Shown in pieces: positions 36,585-49,383 of a stretch of DNA of 64,000 bases (position 1 is the first letter of the stretch; each line of letters opens with the position of its first letter). Under the pieces are notes generated by a model. That model was not told where the DNA came from. It ran no database searches and saw nothing but the letters and a program-made list of their open reading frames with translations. A program made the translations under genes and the position numbers. Source of the DNA: Climacium dendroides (taxonomy: Eukaryota; Streptophyta; Bryopsida; Hypnales; Climaciaceae); NCBI GenBank assembly GCA_950106755.1, contig OX467091.1:19857538-19921537 (forward strand). The letters run 5' to 3'.

Positions 36585-39399
36585 GTTTAAATTTTATGAT
36601 GATGTCCTTGGGTATTTCGTTTCCAGGTAAAAATCAACTTGCATCCTATGGACTTAGCAAAGAGATTGGTCAATAAAGGACCAAAGACTTGATGTTTTCT
36701 AAGAGAAGAATATTAAGTAGTGAGAACAACCTGCCATTGTGGCCAATCGGGGCTGGCTTTCGCTTCATCTAATGTGAGTGGGTCAGGATCAGCACTAAGT
36801 ATCCGGATAATGAAGGCGGTCACAAATGGACCACCTTCAAAAGAACAAGAAAGCTGTGAATCAACATCAGGTGGGAAAGGTACATCACTATGTAGGTTGA
36901 CATGATTAGGGCGGGGGGGTTTGGGTATAGAAGTAGTAGAGTCAGATCTACGCTTGGAAGTGATGATACTAATGGAGGTAAGTCCTGTACCAGGGATAGA
37001 GTTTCTAGTAATCTGGGGCCCATCACTAAAGCCGTCCGATAGCTTGTCTGTGAGGGACTGTAAATGAATAAGTTTCTTGACCTCAAATTCAGATAAGGCT
37101 ATGCGAGGGTCAGGATTTTGAATAATGATTTCAGGTGCCCAAAAATCTAAAGTAAGAGACTTGATATTTGGCAAGGAAGAAAAACTATTTTTTTTGAAAT
37201 GGCAGTTGGCAAATCAAACACATAGTAGAATGTTTGACGAGGGTGAAACATACCGAATGATGCTAAGGGAATCAAAACCAACATAGATCCCTTCCTGACG
37301 GTGACTATTCATCGTTTTCCTATGAGTTTCAGCAACTGGAATCCATACCCTACAATCAAATATACGAAGGTGGGAAACATTGGGGACTCGTCCAGATATT
37401 AACTCAAGAGAAGAGTGAGTATTGAGTAGGGTAGGATAGAAACTAAGTAATGTAGCTGCATGTAGAACTGCATGCCCCCACATTGTAGTGGACAACTTTG
37501 CGTGGATCAATAAAGGTCAAGTGATGAGCTGAATCTTCTTGATATACGCTTCCGCCAATCTATTTTGCAAATGCTCATACGGTACAAAGTATGTAAGTGA
37601 AATCCTGGTAGCAACACAATAATCCTCAAAGGTTTGAGATCGAAATTCCTGGGCATTGTCCATCCTTAAACTCTTTACAAGATAGTCCAGATGATGAGTC
37701 CTAAACTTAATAAGCATAGTCAAAAGCTTAGGAAATACCATGTTTCGGGTGTTGAGTAGAGATACCTCCGAGTGTTTGCCTGAAGCATCAACAAGCACAA
37801 GAAAATATCGAAATGGCTTAAAAGATGGAGTAATAGTTCCGCATACATCACCTTGCAGACGCTGTAACATAGGGGGGAGTTCCGTTGGTAGCTTTCAATG
37901 TGAAGGGTGCTTACTAAACTTTCCTTGTAAATATGCCGCACAGCTCCCGACCTTTTCAGCATCACTAATGCACAAATTGTGTCCTTTCCTTAAAAGTACC
38001 ATCCTCTTCAACATAGTGGTATTTGGATGGTCCAACCTACTATACCACAATTCAGTCTTAGTTGAAAAAGGGAGTATCAAAGTAGAACCCTATAGGTTGC
38101 TATCACATAGTCCATCGACTTCTGCTTTCGTAGTGACAAGGGATTGTCGGCCTTACCTGAGTTCCCGGTACTCTTCATCATCTCCTACCAAAGTAGAGAA
38201 GTGGAAAGCTGACTTCTTAGGAGACTTATCAATATCTCGTATAGGCTAGTGACTCCTACTTTCGTAGTGGCAAGGTGTCGCCGACCTTACCTGAGTTCCA
38301 ATACCTCTTTAAGGTCATTCAATGCAATGGAGACATCCATCTTATTGGCCCGTAAGTCACGGTAGTTGATAAAGCTCTAGGGGGCATTAGGAGCATACAT
38401 TGCTTTCTCACACAGGAAGAGGGTCCCTCTAGGCAATACTAAAGTTGTCTGGCCTTCTCAGAACCGAAAGTTCCGACTTTCAGCTATTGTGATGATGTTA
38501 CAAGTTCGCCAGGCAGCTACATCATGTCCAATAAATGCGAAGTATTTTGAATATCTTAGAATTGTATTCGTCGTGGCACTATCTATGAGAGCCACATTTG
38601 CGGAAGTTAACTCCTTGGAGATGTGTACCATGTAGTACCGGAAGAAGAAGGGGCGTTTAGCGTATGAGCCTCTCTCTATTCATTTCTAAGCTTCTCAAGC
38701 TCTTCATACATACTAACAAAATACGTAGGAGTGTGACAGTATCGAGCGATATGCCCTTGACGGCCACACTTGTGACAAGTACACTTATCACGAGGAAAAG
38801 ATGACTTCTTATCGAAAGATCTATCAGAAGTTCTATTAAACGATCAAAAAGAGCAAGAATCACGATTAGATGAGTGATCTAAGAATCGAAAAGACTGTAA
38901 GACTCTATCAGAAAAGGGTCTAGAAAAGTTTGACTTATCTCTTGGATTTTGCCGATTTGGCAACCGCTATTGCGTTGCCTCATGTCTCGCGTCTGCTCTC
39001 TCGAGATTTCTAAAGTGTGAGTCTCTCGAGGGGGTTTAGCCTCCGTGTTCTTAAGTAGAAGTTGGTGCTACTTTTCAACAAGTAAGAGATAAGACATTAG
39101 TTGGGAATATTTTTTGAACTTCATATTTCTATATTGTTGAGCTAAGAGGGCAGAAGTAGGAGAAAAAATAGATAGGGTTTTGTCTATCAATTCTTTATTG
39201 GTAACTTTGTCACTACAAAGACGTAGCTGAGTAGTAATGCAATGCAATTCGGCATTGAATGAAAGAAAATCAAGAACACGAAGAGCAATCCAATCATTGC
39301 GAGCTTGAGGAAGGAAGATGGTTTGCTCATGATGAAATCGAGCGTTGTTGAGTAGAGAGGAGCGTGCTTTGAGAATACACGAAGTATCTGGCTGCAACT

Positions 39400-41700
39400 G
39401 GGAATAGTTTGCTAGGGAGTTTGAACAGTCGAATCTTCAATCTTCAATCTTCAATCTTCTTATCTTCGGTCTTCAATCTTTGATCACGTCCCCGTTGGCC
39501 TATCATGTAGTGGCTCTAAAGGGTCAAGGTAAGGGTGGGTGATAAGAAACAAGTTCCGGGACGGGTAAAACGGGACAGCCAACACGAGTGACCGTCCGAA
39601 TGATGGGCTCCTAAACTTCAAACCCACGGTGACCAGGAAACACCTTTCACCGATGGGAACAACATATAAGATTGACCATGTGGGCCATTAACCCCACTTC
39701 GTCGCCACAAACACAAAATTGAGCGCTTACTGGATAACCACGGCTCGCAACAGGTTCACAATGCTGAAATTGAAATTGTAACTAGCCTCCAAAACCGGCT
39801 GGGAATAACAAATGAAAACAACCCTGTCGAACCACAAGCCAAAACACACACAACACCTCTAAGGGTCTTCAAATCTCCAAAGCCTTAAGTCTTAGAAACC
39901 TCCTTCACCCAAGAACTTGAAGAAAACCCCAACTAGTTTCAAAAGAAACTTTTGTAAATAGCAGCTGCCTTCAAACTAGTGCTACAGATGTTCTACAAGC
40001 TCAAATGCTAAGTGCTATAGCATTTTGAAAAGCTAAAAATATAATACAACTACCCTAAAAGTTTCAAATGAAACTAAGCTACTGTCCAAAAGTTATGGAC
40101 AATCAAAGTCTCGGCCTTCTCTAATGAAAGGCAGCAGACCTCTCCTAACTCAAACCTCTATATCTCCTTCACATTTTATTCAATTCACAAGTTCTATAGC
40201 TTTTTAGAAAGATAAGAACACAAAATAAACCCTCCTTAAGTTTCAAAGCATTCCAAACTACTGTCTAAAAGTTATAGACATTCAAAATCTCAGCCTTCTC
40301 TATTGAAAGGCAGCAGACTCTGTCATTTAACAACCCATAACTTTTGACATACAACTCCAAATACTTTGAGTCATGTGTCTATAGAAATCTAAAAAAAACT
40401 AATCCCAAACCTGAAATTTTCAAAGAGAGAGTCCAAAATCACAAACTTTGGTGGTCGCCGGAATCTCTACTCCTCTTCGTTGGATGGCAGCAGACCCTCC
40501 TCCACTCACACGCTTGTAACTCCTTACTCACAACTCCAAATCAATCAAGAAAGGTGTCTATAGAAGCGCAAAATCATAAGGAAGAAACCCTCAAATTTTC
40601 ATTGCAAGATTGTTGATACAACAAAAGTTATCACCGATCAAAGTTTCAGCTCACTACACACAAACTTCTTTAAACTTCAAAAACACAAGATAACTTTCCT
40701 ACCACACAAACCCGACTTGGAGGAGTAAGAAAGATGCCTACCTATCTTCTAGACCCCTAAGGGAAGTAGGACCAACCCATCTACACTCCACGTGGGTTTC
40801 CAAACAATCATTGGCCTTAGGAAACTACCTAAAGGTAAGTTCCTATTCATCTTCTAAAGCCAACGAATCTCAAAGGTCATAACTAGAAGGTAGACTACTT
40901 CTAAACTCCCATTCTTTTATTTCTAACATTAAAATAAACCACTAAAGACATACATATCACACTAAACTCCAACCATCATTCAATGGAGGTAAAAACTGAA
41001 GTCGATGAAGAGCACTACTCCATCTGTAAGAACTTGAGGATGCGCCTGATTGTATTCGCCACGTAATCTGCACGCTCAGCCTTGGTTAAAGGATTCACTG
41101 GCCCTTTCAATCAACGTTGATGGCCAGTGCCTTCTCTGTCTGGCCTCATCATACAAAATATTGGTCTTCATTCAGGCCCTCATAACTTGCTTCAAACGTC
41201 ACATCGTGTGTGTTAGGTTCAACACATCCTACTTGAAGTAGAATCACCAAAGCATAGGCGTCTCGATCAAGATTTCCATCCCAACGACGGTTCAAACGAG
41301 GTTTCTTTAACGGACGAGAAGGTCCGGCTTCATCTGTAACATAAGTAGGCAATGGTCGTGAAATTGCCGGTTGAAATGGCTGATTAGGCAACTGTGACAA
41401 GGAAAGCTCTAATTCTGCCTCCGGTTCAGACTCTACACCTTGTGACTCCATAAAAACCCTCCAGTTCGACATTCTACAATCGAACTCCAAATCCAAGTAC
41501 AAAATCTAAAAAACTCAAAGGAATACGTCAAACTGATGAAGTTTGTTTAAGGCTTTCACCTTATAAACAATTTCATTGTTAACAAGCGTCACTTTGAAGC
41601 TAATGGAAGCGTCATCGGTAAGTTTCTCCTCTGAATCAAGAATCTTCCAAAACGTATAATATACATACATTCTATACTATGTATGTATTTACGGTACGAC
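39400..41700 (-). mobile_element. ~2.3-kb insertion of unknown type in the copia gag, carrying an accessory ORF
   Basis: The gag frame is interrupted between about 41700 and 39400. The inserted DNA begins (plus strand) with short tandem cttcaat units at 39430-39475 and has no visible reverse transcriptase, integrase or transposase. It encodes the ORF at 41030-41472, which is shared with the gypsy element. The exact ends and target duplication could not be fixed. It may be a remnant of a related gypsy element. Confidence 0.5.
41030..41472 (-). pseudogene. Accessory ORF shared between two retroelement loci (copy 1)
   Basis: The frame from MSNWRVFMESQ (41472) runs through an acidic, Ser/Pro-rich stretch to PLKKPRLNRRWDGNLDRDAY, ALVILLQVGCVEPNT and EASYEGLNEDQYFV. 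After one frame change it ends KAERADYVANTIRRILKFLQ and a stop near 41030. The same order of blocks occurs at 47680-47971 in the gypsy element. The KKPRL run could be a nuclear localisation signal. No known domain is recognised; the function is not known. Confidence 0.6.
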
Positions 41701-42090
41701 AGCGTGGAGTTGGCTTCACAATTTCGCCAGGTTGTTAATTTGAATGTAATATCGACTAAGAAATATGTCGAGGTGACGATAAAGAATGAGCAGCGCTTTC
41801 GACCTCGACGATGCCGGAAAATCGTCCGCAAGTGCAAGATTCAGCGTGTTGTCTAATAAAAATATGACTTGACATTGACGCTCCACTCCAAAAAGTTTCT
41901 ACCATCAGCCTCCAAAGTGTCGATCAAAAGAGGTTGCACTCGGGAACTAATTTCCCGAGGGTGCTTTACATTTGGTGTAGCCATTGCAACTAAAAGTAAA
42001 TAGAAAACGGAATAGCAAAAAGAAACAGAATAGAGAAACAATCGTGTTGATAACATGTTGTGATGGAGAGATAGGTCAAAGACTAGAAGT

Positions 42091-42536
42091 TGTCATAGAC
42101 ACTCTAGGACCTTCTAGGCTTCTTCATGGTCTTTTAGTACCTTCTAGAAACTTTCAGAAGCTTCTATAGTGTTCCGAAAGCTTCCATAGTGTTCCGGAAG
42201 CTTCCATAGTGTTCCGGAAGCTTCCATAGTGTTCCGGAAGCTTCCATAGTGTTCCGGAAGCTTCCATAGTGTTCCAGAAGCTTCTATAGTGTTCTACAAG
42301 ATTGTATATTGCCTCGGAAGTTTCCGTAAACCTCCAGAGTTTTCTATAGTGTTCTAGAAGAACCTCTTAGGTAGTAGTATATAAAGAGCCGAGACTGAGG
42401 TAGTCCTTAGTCTCAACAACACATATCTTGAGTGTTATTCTTATGATTCGAGTTCCAACCTTGTACTTCTCTTGACTTTAATAGCAATTTTGTTTCTAGA
42501 AACTTATCTTATCTTGTTTCTCTCATGTTCGTTACA
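42091..42536 (+). repeat. Gypsy 5' LTR (446 bp)
   Basis: Contains about six copies of the 20-bp unit, starting at 42168 and then every 20 bases to 42287, before the tctacaagattgtat junction that it shares with the 3' LTR. Confidence 0.92.
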
Positions 42537-42926
42537 GTTTGTCGAGACTACTTTCAAAAACTTTACTTGCAAAGTTTTTTCTAAATTTTCTTGTTCTAGC
42601 AAATGGACAAGTATTAGTTTTGTTCAAGGTCTATTCTAGGTCTTGTTTTTTGATACAACCAAGGGTAAAACTAATTACTAATACTAAAGCTTCGTTTTTC
42701 TTGATAGAGTGTGGATTACCCCTCTTCTCGAAAACTCTAAAGTGTTTAGGGGTTGCGGATTACCCTCCTCTAACCTAGTATTATTTTTTCTTGACAAAGT
42801 TTTTTTCTTAATTGTGAGCGTTTCACTGCCCTTCTTGAAAACAACCTTGACATTTAGAGATTGTGGATTACCCATCTCTAAATTGGTTTGTCAAGTTAGC
42901 CAGTTATCTTTCCCGAGTGATTTAAG

Positions 42927-45900
42927 ATGTTAGGAAGTACAGACACAAATACAACTGAGACTAAGTTAGACCTTATACTGAAGGCCATTGAATCTCTATC
43001 TATGAGAACAAATATTTTAAAAGATTTTGCGGCAAAAATTGATACTAATCAACAAGCAGCTGAGGCACCAACTACCTCAACACCAAGAGCAATAATGCCT
43101 ACTCAAGGCTTCAATTCAATTCTATCAGCTGCAAAAGAACCAAGAATCAGTCTTCTTAAAAAATTCGATGGTTCTCGCTCTAAATTCCGAAGGTTTGTAA
43201 ATCAAATTCAGTTCATTATTTCCCTCTAGCCTCAACGATATCCTATGGACGAATCACAAGTCGGCTTGGTTGGAACTTTGCTTACTGGACAAGCCTTGTC
43301 TTGGTTTGCATCACTATTTGAAGCAAGGTCTTTTATTCTGAATAACTTCAAAACGTTTCTAACAGCATTCACTGAAGCATTTGGAAAACATGATAAAAAT
43401 CGTTGGGCAACAACCAAGATCCGTACTTTATGACAAAAATCGCGCTCGGCTTCACTATATGCATCCGAATTTTGGCAATTGGCTTGTGATATCAACTAGG
43501 GCAAAAAGCACTCATAATCCAATTCCAATGGGGCTTACGCAATGATGTGAAGGATCTACTATTATCATTTTTTGATCCTCAAACATTGAACGAGGCGATA
43601 AGTCAAGCTGTGAAGTGCGACAATCGACTATTCTAATAGTGTCAAGATCGACGTTCTTGGATCGCACCAACTTCACAAACATTTCCTTCAGTCAAAGCAA
43701 CACATGTCACAAACATATTTTCTCGAGGATCAAAAGATATGTAGATTGATGCAGTAAAATTTGGGCCATTTATTGTACAAGAAAAGAAACAACGACTTAA
43801 TGAAGGCTTATACTTATATTGTGGGGACTCTGGCCATAAGGCAATCAACTACCATAAAAAGCATAAATCAAGGCCCTTCAAAATCAAGAGTGTACAAGTA
43901 TCGAAAAATGAGAATGCTCAGCCACAATAGGGACCGTGTGGCTTAAACCTTTTATTGAACAAACAAACTCAGGTCTTCATCTTTCTGCTCAATCTTCCCA
44001 CTGCTTTCTTATACCCTTACGCTTGGGCCACAAGAAGAACTTGCGAATTCAAGCCCTTTTAGACTCTGGAGCTTCAGCTTATTTCGTAATTAACGAACTT
44101 GCAAAACGCTACAAAATTCCTCTAATTGAGAAATCAACTCCAGTACCTATGGAAGCTATTGATGGTCAAGCTTTATCTTCAAAAGATGTCAAACATGAAA
44201 CCAATCCATTGGAAGTTTCGGTTGCAGGACATACAAGTACAATTACATTTAATGTGATTAACACTCCATCCAATCCTGTAATATTGGGACTATCATAGTT
44301 GAAAAATATAATCCGGTTATAGACTGGAGGACGCGAAGCCTATCATTTTTGTCGGTTGCTTCTGCATCGAAATCTTCTCCAGTACATTCCACCATTAAGT
44401 CCATACTTGTTGGAATTAAAGCTTTTCTGAAAGCAACAAAGGAAGACAAATTTTATGTTATTTATACAACTCCAATGCGCAAAAAGAGCAATGTCTTTTC
44501 AAGCATTCCAGTTCAGTACGAAGAATTTGGCGACGTATTTGAAAAAAAGAATGCCGATATTTTGCCAAAGCACCGACCATATGATTGTGCCATCAATTTA
44601 GAAAACGGAACTCAACCACCATTTGGCCCAATCAATAATCTGTCGCAGAATGAACTTTCAGCATTGAGGGAGTATATCAATGAAAATTTGACAAAAAACT
44701 TCATTCGACATTCAAAATCTTCAGAAGGAATATTAATATTCTTTGTAAAGAAGAAAAACGATTCTCTACGAATGTGTGTAGACTATTGTAGCTTGAATAA
44801 AATAATAGTGAAGAATTGATATCCGTTGCAATTGATATCTGGACTTCTTGATTAACTTGACCAAGCCAAAATCTATACTAAGATTGATCTTCATGGAACA
44901 TACAATCTGGTACGTATCAAAGTCGGGGACGAATGGAAGACAACATTTCGAACAAGATATAGACATTTTGAATATAATGTTATGCCATTTGGTCTTACGA
45001 ACGCACCGGTTATCTTTCAACACTTGATGAATGATGTTTTCGCAAATTTTTGGACCGGTTCGTTGTATGTTATCTTGACGGCATTTTGGTCTTTTCGAAG
45101 AATGCTGAAGAACATAAAAAACATATTACGCTCGTGTTACAAAAGTTACGAGATGCGAGATTATATGCCAAGTTGGAGAAGTGTGTATTCCATCAATCGT
45201 AAGTGGAGTTCCTCGGGTACATCATCTCCAACAAAGGGTTATTGATGGATCCAAAAAAGATTCAAGGTATCATAGACTAGAAAACTCCTAGAACCGTACG
45301 TGATGTACTATGTTTTCTTGGATTTGTCAATTTTTATCGGATCTTCATCAAAAATTATTCACAAATAGTAGCTCTTCTAGCTCGGCTAACATGCAAGGAC
45401 AAGCTTGACTGGAGATCTGAAACAAAGAAGGCCTTTCAACAGTTAAAGTCAGCTTTTACAACAACCCCAATCTTAATTCATCTAGACTTTTCCAAGCCGT
45501 TTTACATGGAAACAGACGCATCAGACTTTGCATTGGGAGCAATACTTTTACAAATGGAAGAAGAAGGAAAATTTCACCCAATTGCATTTTATTCAAGAAA
45601 ATTTTCAACTGCTGAGATCAACTATGAGATTCATGACAAAGAACTTCTTGCTATTGTTGACTCTTTCAAGAATGGCGCCACTTACTTGAAGGAGCGTCTG
45701 ATCGGGTGACTGTACATACAGATTACAAAAATTTTGAGTATTTCATAATTGCTCGTGTCTTATATCAACGTCAAACTCGCTGAAACATGTCATTGTTTCG
45801 TTTTGACTTCATCATCACATACCGTCCCAGAAAGCAATAAGGATTATCAGATGCCTTGTCTCGGAGACCATATTTGGTACCCAAAGAAGAGAAAGCAGCA

Positions 45901-47416
45901 TATGACCAACAACAAACGACTCTTCTCAAACCTAGACAATTCCATCTTTGTGCAACAACTATGGCATTGTCAGTTGATTCTTCATTTCTTGATCAAGTTC
46001 GTACAACATTGAAAACGGATCCTTTAGTTCTTGATATCAAGCATCAATCTTATCATGACAACAATAAATTCAAGTTATCAAACAACTTCTTGTATTTTGA
46101 AGAACATTTATACATTCCAAAAGGCCCTCTATGTTTTCAAGTTCTTCAAACTCGACATGACTTTTCTACTGCTGGATACTTTGAATTCAACAAGACGTTG
46201 AAACTTGTGTCTTGAGACTTTTGGTGGCCTCAAATGTGGAAGGCTGTTAAAGAATTTCTACTTTCATGTAACACTTACTCAAGATCCAAAAATCCAAGAC
46301 ATCGATCGCATAGATTTTTCCAACCGTTACCAATTCTGAAGCAGCCATGGTCTTCAATTTCTATGGACTTTATTACAGATTTACCTCCATCAGCATCTTT
46401 TGATTCCATTTGCATCATCGTAGATCGTCTTACCAAAATGGCTCACTTTTCTTCGTGTTCGAAAACAATCACCAATGAAGAAACATCAGGGCTATTTTTT
46501 AACACTATCTATCGATATCATGGCTTACCTGATGATATTGTATTCGATCGAGGACCGCAATTCATTTCTAAATTTTGGAAGTCTCTCTTTCAAACCTTAA
46601 AGGTGGAAATTAATTTTTTTTTTTGCTTTTCATCCTCAAACTGCTAGACAAACAGAACTTATAAATCAAGTGCTAGAGCAATACCTACGTTGCATCATCA
46701 ACTATCAACAAGATGATTGGACTTTACACTTGACCTTGGCGGAATTTACGTACAACAATACCATCCATACTTCTACTCATCAAACGCCATTCTATACCAA
46801 CTATGGATATCATCCTAAATTTGATTTACTCAATGTTTCTCAAATGGACAATCCAGCAGTCCAAAATTTAATTTTAAGGTTATCAGAAGTTTAAGAAATC
46901 ATGAAACTTCATCTTCAAGAAGCTCAAGAACGTTACAAAATAACAGCAGATACATTACATAAGGAATCACCTCCATTTCAAGTTGGGGACAAGGTGTGGC
47001 TTCTTCAGCACAACATCAAGACTACTCGACCATGTGACAAATTGGATTATTGATGACTAGAACCATTTCCTATAGTCAAACAAATCAATGTTGTTGCCTA
47101 CCATTTAGAGCTTCCAACAGTTATGAAAGTACATCATGTCTTCCATGTTTCTCTTCTTGAACCATACAAAGAGTCCAATTTATCCGGACAAAATCAACCG
47201 CCACCGCCTTTCATTGAAATCAACAATCATGCAAAATACGAGGTGAAAAAAGTGCTTGATTCACAACGTCGACGTGGCAAATTGGAATATCTTGTACATT
47301 GGCATGGCTATGATATTAATAAGAGAATATGGGAAGCAGCAACAAATTTAGTTAACGCGCCGCAAAAGGTACATGAGTTCCATCAACTTTATCCTAATAA
47401 AATGCGGCCTATCTAA
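42927..47416 (+). pseudogene. Gypsy gag-pol with chromodomain, broken
   Basis: Gag is at 42927-43500 in two frames. The protease has ALLDSGASAYF at about 44055. Reverse transcriptase spans about 44520-45240 ([33 protein letters not shown]). The metal-binding YLDD box reads YLDG at about 45068-45079, so catalysis is lost. RNase H is at 45506-45709 (ETDASDFALGAILLQ; ELLAIVDSF). Integrase is at 46234-46894 (WSSISMDFITDLP; GLPDDIVFDRGPQFISKFW). A chromodomain occupies 47240-47400 (YEVKKVLDSQRRRGKLEYLV, HWHGYDI, WEAATNL). Order PR-RT-RH-IN and the chromodomain define a chromovirus. Multiple stops and frameshifts are present. Confidence 0.9.
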
Positions 47417-47620
47417 TCAGTAGTTTCTTTAAGAAGCTTTATCTTCTAAGGCTTGATATAAAAAGAGGAGAATCACTACATAAACATTCACTTCAATAGT
47501 TCTTAAGTAACTACCATAGCATCTCCAACACGTCTAATTAAAGGATTTTTAGAGACTCTTTAGAGCCTGAATTAGAACATGAGCTTAAGCTTTCTATGTC
47601 ACAATTATCAAATTGACCTT

Positions 47621-47971
47621 TATAACTTTCAGCTCTTCAGCACCACAACTTGAAGACAAAGATGGATCTTCGGCACAAAAAAGCGACCTCGCATAGATGA
47701 ACCTTGGCATGGTAATCTTCAACCCGATGCTCAAGCCTTGGTAATATTGTTGTAAGTTGAAAGTCTTGAACCTAACGGTCCAAAAATAACATTTCAAGGA
47801 TGTTTTGAAGGTTTGAACATTGAGCACTATTGTCTTGGAGTTTGCCTTGTGGAAGGAGGTCGTGGTCACAATCGTTAGCTCCAAGGACCAATACATCTTC
47901 TACCACCAGAGCAAAGAACAATATATGTTGCAGATACTCTTCTTCGTATTTTTAATTTCTTGCAGATATGA
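47621..47971 (+). pseudogene. Accessory ORF downstream of gypsy pol (copy 2)
   Basis: It lies between the chromodomain stop and the polypurine tract. After one frame change at about 47680 it reads RPRIDEPWHGNLQPDAQALV, then ESLEPNGPKITFQGCFEGLN, IEHYCLG and PPEQRTIYVADTLLRIFNFL, with a stop at 47969-47971. Two in-frame stops interrupt it. Blocks and order match the frame at 41030-41472. An extra ORF after pol is known in some gypsy lineages, but I do not recognise this one. Confidence 0.6.
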
Positions 47972-48023
47972 AGTATGCATCACATGAACTCCTCTTGGAA
48001 CTCGTCGCTAGAAAGGGAGGTGA

Positions 48024-49383
48024 TGTTATGGACACTCTAGGGCCTTTTAAACTTTTCCATGGTCTTCTAGTATCTTCTAGAAACTTCCAAAGTCTTTCAA
48101 AAGCTTCCAGAAGTTTCTATAGTGTTCCGAAAGCTTCCATAGTGTTCCGAAAGCTTCCATAGTGTTCCGAAAGCTTCCATAGTGTTCCGAAAGCTTCCAT
48201 AGTGTTCCGAAAGCTTCCATAGTGTTCCGAAAGCTTCCATAGTGTTCCGAAAGCTTCCATAGTGTTCCGAAAGCTTCCATAGTGTTCCGAAAGCTTCCAT
48301 AGTGTTCCGAAAGCTTCCATAGTGTTCCGAAAGCTTCCATAGTGTTCCGAAAGCTTCCATAGTGTTCCGAAAGCTTCCATGGTATTGCGGAAGCTTCCAT
48401 AGTGTTCTGGAAGCTTCCATAGTGTTCCAAAAGCTTCCATAGTGTTCCGGAAGCTTCCATAGTGTTCCGGAAGCTTCCATAGTGTTCCAAAAGCTTCCAT
48501 AGTGTTCCAAAAGCTTCCATAGTGTTCCGGAAGCTTCCATAGTGTTCCGGAAGCTTCCATAGTGTTCCAAAAGCTTCCATAGTGTTCCAAAAGCTTCCAT
48601 AGTGTTCCAAAAGCTTCCATAGTGTTCCAAAAGTTTCCATAGTGTTCCAAAAGTTTCCATAGTGTTCCAAAAGCTTCCATAGTGTTCCAAAAGCTTCCAT
48701 AGTGTTCCAAAAGTTTCCATAGTGTTCCAAAAGTTTCCATAGTGTTCCAAAAGCTTCCATAGTGTTCCAAAAGCTTCCATAGTGTTCCAAAAGCTTCCAT
48801 AGTGTTCCAAAAGCTTCCATAGTGTTCCAAAAGTTTCCATAGTGTTCCAAAAGTTTCCATAGTGTTCCAAAAGTTTCCATAGTGTTCCAAAAGCTTCCAT
48901 AGTGTTCCGGAAGCTTCCATAGTGTTCTGAAAGCTTCCATAGTGTTCCAAAAGCTTCCATAGTGTTCCAAAAGTTTCCATAGTGTTCCAAAAGTTTCCAT
49001 AGTGTTCCAAAAGTTTCCATAGTGTTCCAAAAGCTTCCATAGTGTTCCAAAAGTTTCCATAGTGTTCCAAAAGTTTCCATAGTGTTCCAAAAGCTTCCAT
49101 AGTGTTCCGGAAGCTTCCATAGTGTTCTGAAAGCTTCCATAGTATTCTACAAGATTGTATATTGTCTCGGAAGTTTCCGTAAACCTTTAGAATTTTTCAT
49201 ACAGTTCTAGAAGAACCTCTAGAGGTTATAAAGAGTCGAGACTGAGATAGTCCTCAATATCGACAATACATCTCTTAAGTGTTATTCTTGTAATTCGAGT
49301 TCCAGCCTTGTACTTCTCTTAACTCTAATAGCAATCTTGTTCCTAGAAATTTATTTTGTTTTGTTTCTCTTATGTCCATTACA
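48024..49383 (+). repeat. Gypsy 3' LTR (1360 bp) with 20-bp satellite
   Basis: Outside the satellite it matches the 5' LTR closely. Units of agtgttccaaaagcttccat and variants start at 48121 and repeat every 20 bases to 49140, about 51 copies. They fall into blocks: the first dozen share cgaaag, the remainder are mainly ccaaaag or ccggaag. The three long minus-strand open frames here are products of the 20-base period and are not genes. Confidence 0.95.

Larger units (their letters stand above)
34807..42000 (-). pseudogene. Copia gag-pol, broken
   Basis: Read on the minus strand: gag start MATPNVKHPREISSRVQPLL with FLEWSVNVKSYF (about 41985-41853), continuing out of frame to about 41700, then interrupted. 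Gag resumes at 39397-39068. The CCHC knuckle CHKCGRQGHIARYC lies near 38740-38790, the GAG-pre-integrase motif LWYSRLDHPN near 38060-38020, and integrase core fragments occupy 37870-37517 and 37510-37214. A linker is at 37174-36713 and reverse transcriptase at 36297-35593 (LYGLKQAG; YVDD box in VVYVDDFNLVG). RNase H with STNHAE and ADRTKHISPR is at 35280-34807. The order gag-IN-RT-RH defines Ty1-copia. Several frameshifts and stops make it non-functional. Confidence 0.88.
42091..49383 (+). mobile_element. Ty3-gypsy chromovirus inserted in the copia 5' LTR
   Basis: The 5' LTR is 42091-42536 and the 3' LTR 48024-49383; both start TGT(C/T)AT(A/G)GACACTC and end TTACA. A polypurine tract (agaaagggagg) lies just before the 3' LTR. 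Flanks gaagt and aaagt are an imperfect 5-bp target duplication. The sibling copia LTR at 34185 shows the uninterrupted site (gactagaagtatat). The internal region has gag, protease, reverse transcriptase, RNase H, integrase, chromodomain and an additional ORF, in that order. Confidence 0.92.

Noticed and set aside
48077..49140. Three overlapping minus-strand frames of about 330-350 codons with WKL..HYGSFWNTME-type repeats
   Set aside because: They are the automatic result of a stop-free 20-base tandem repeat in the gypsy 3' LTR; no gene is supported.
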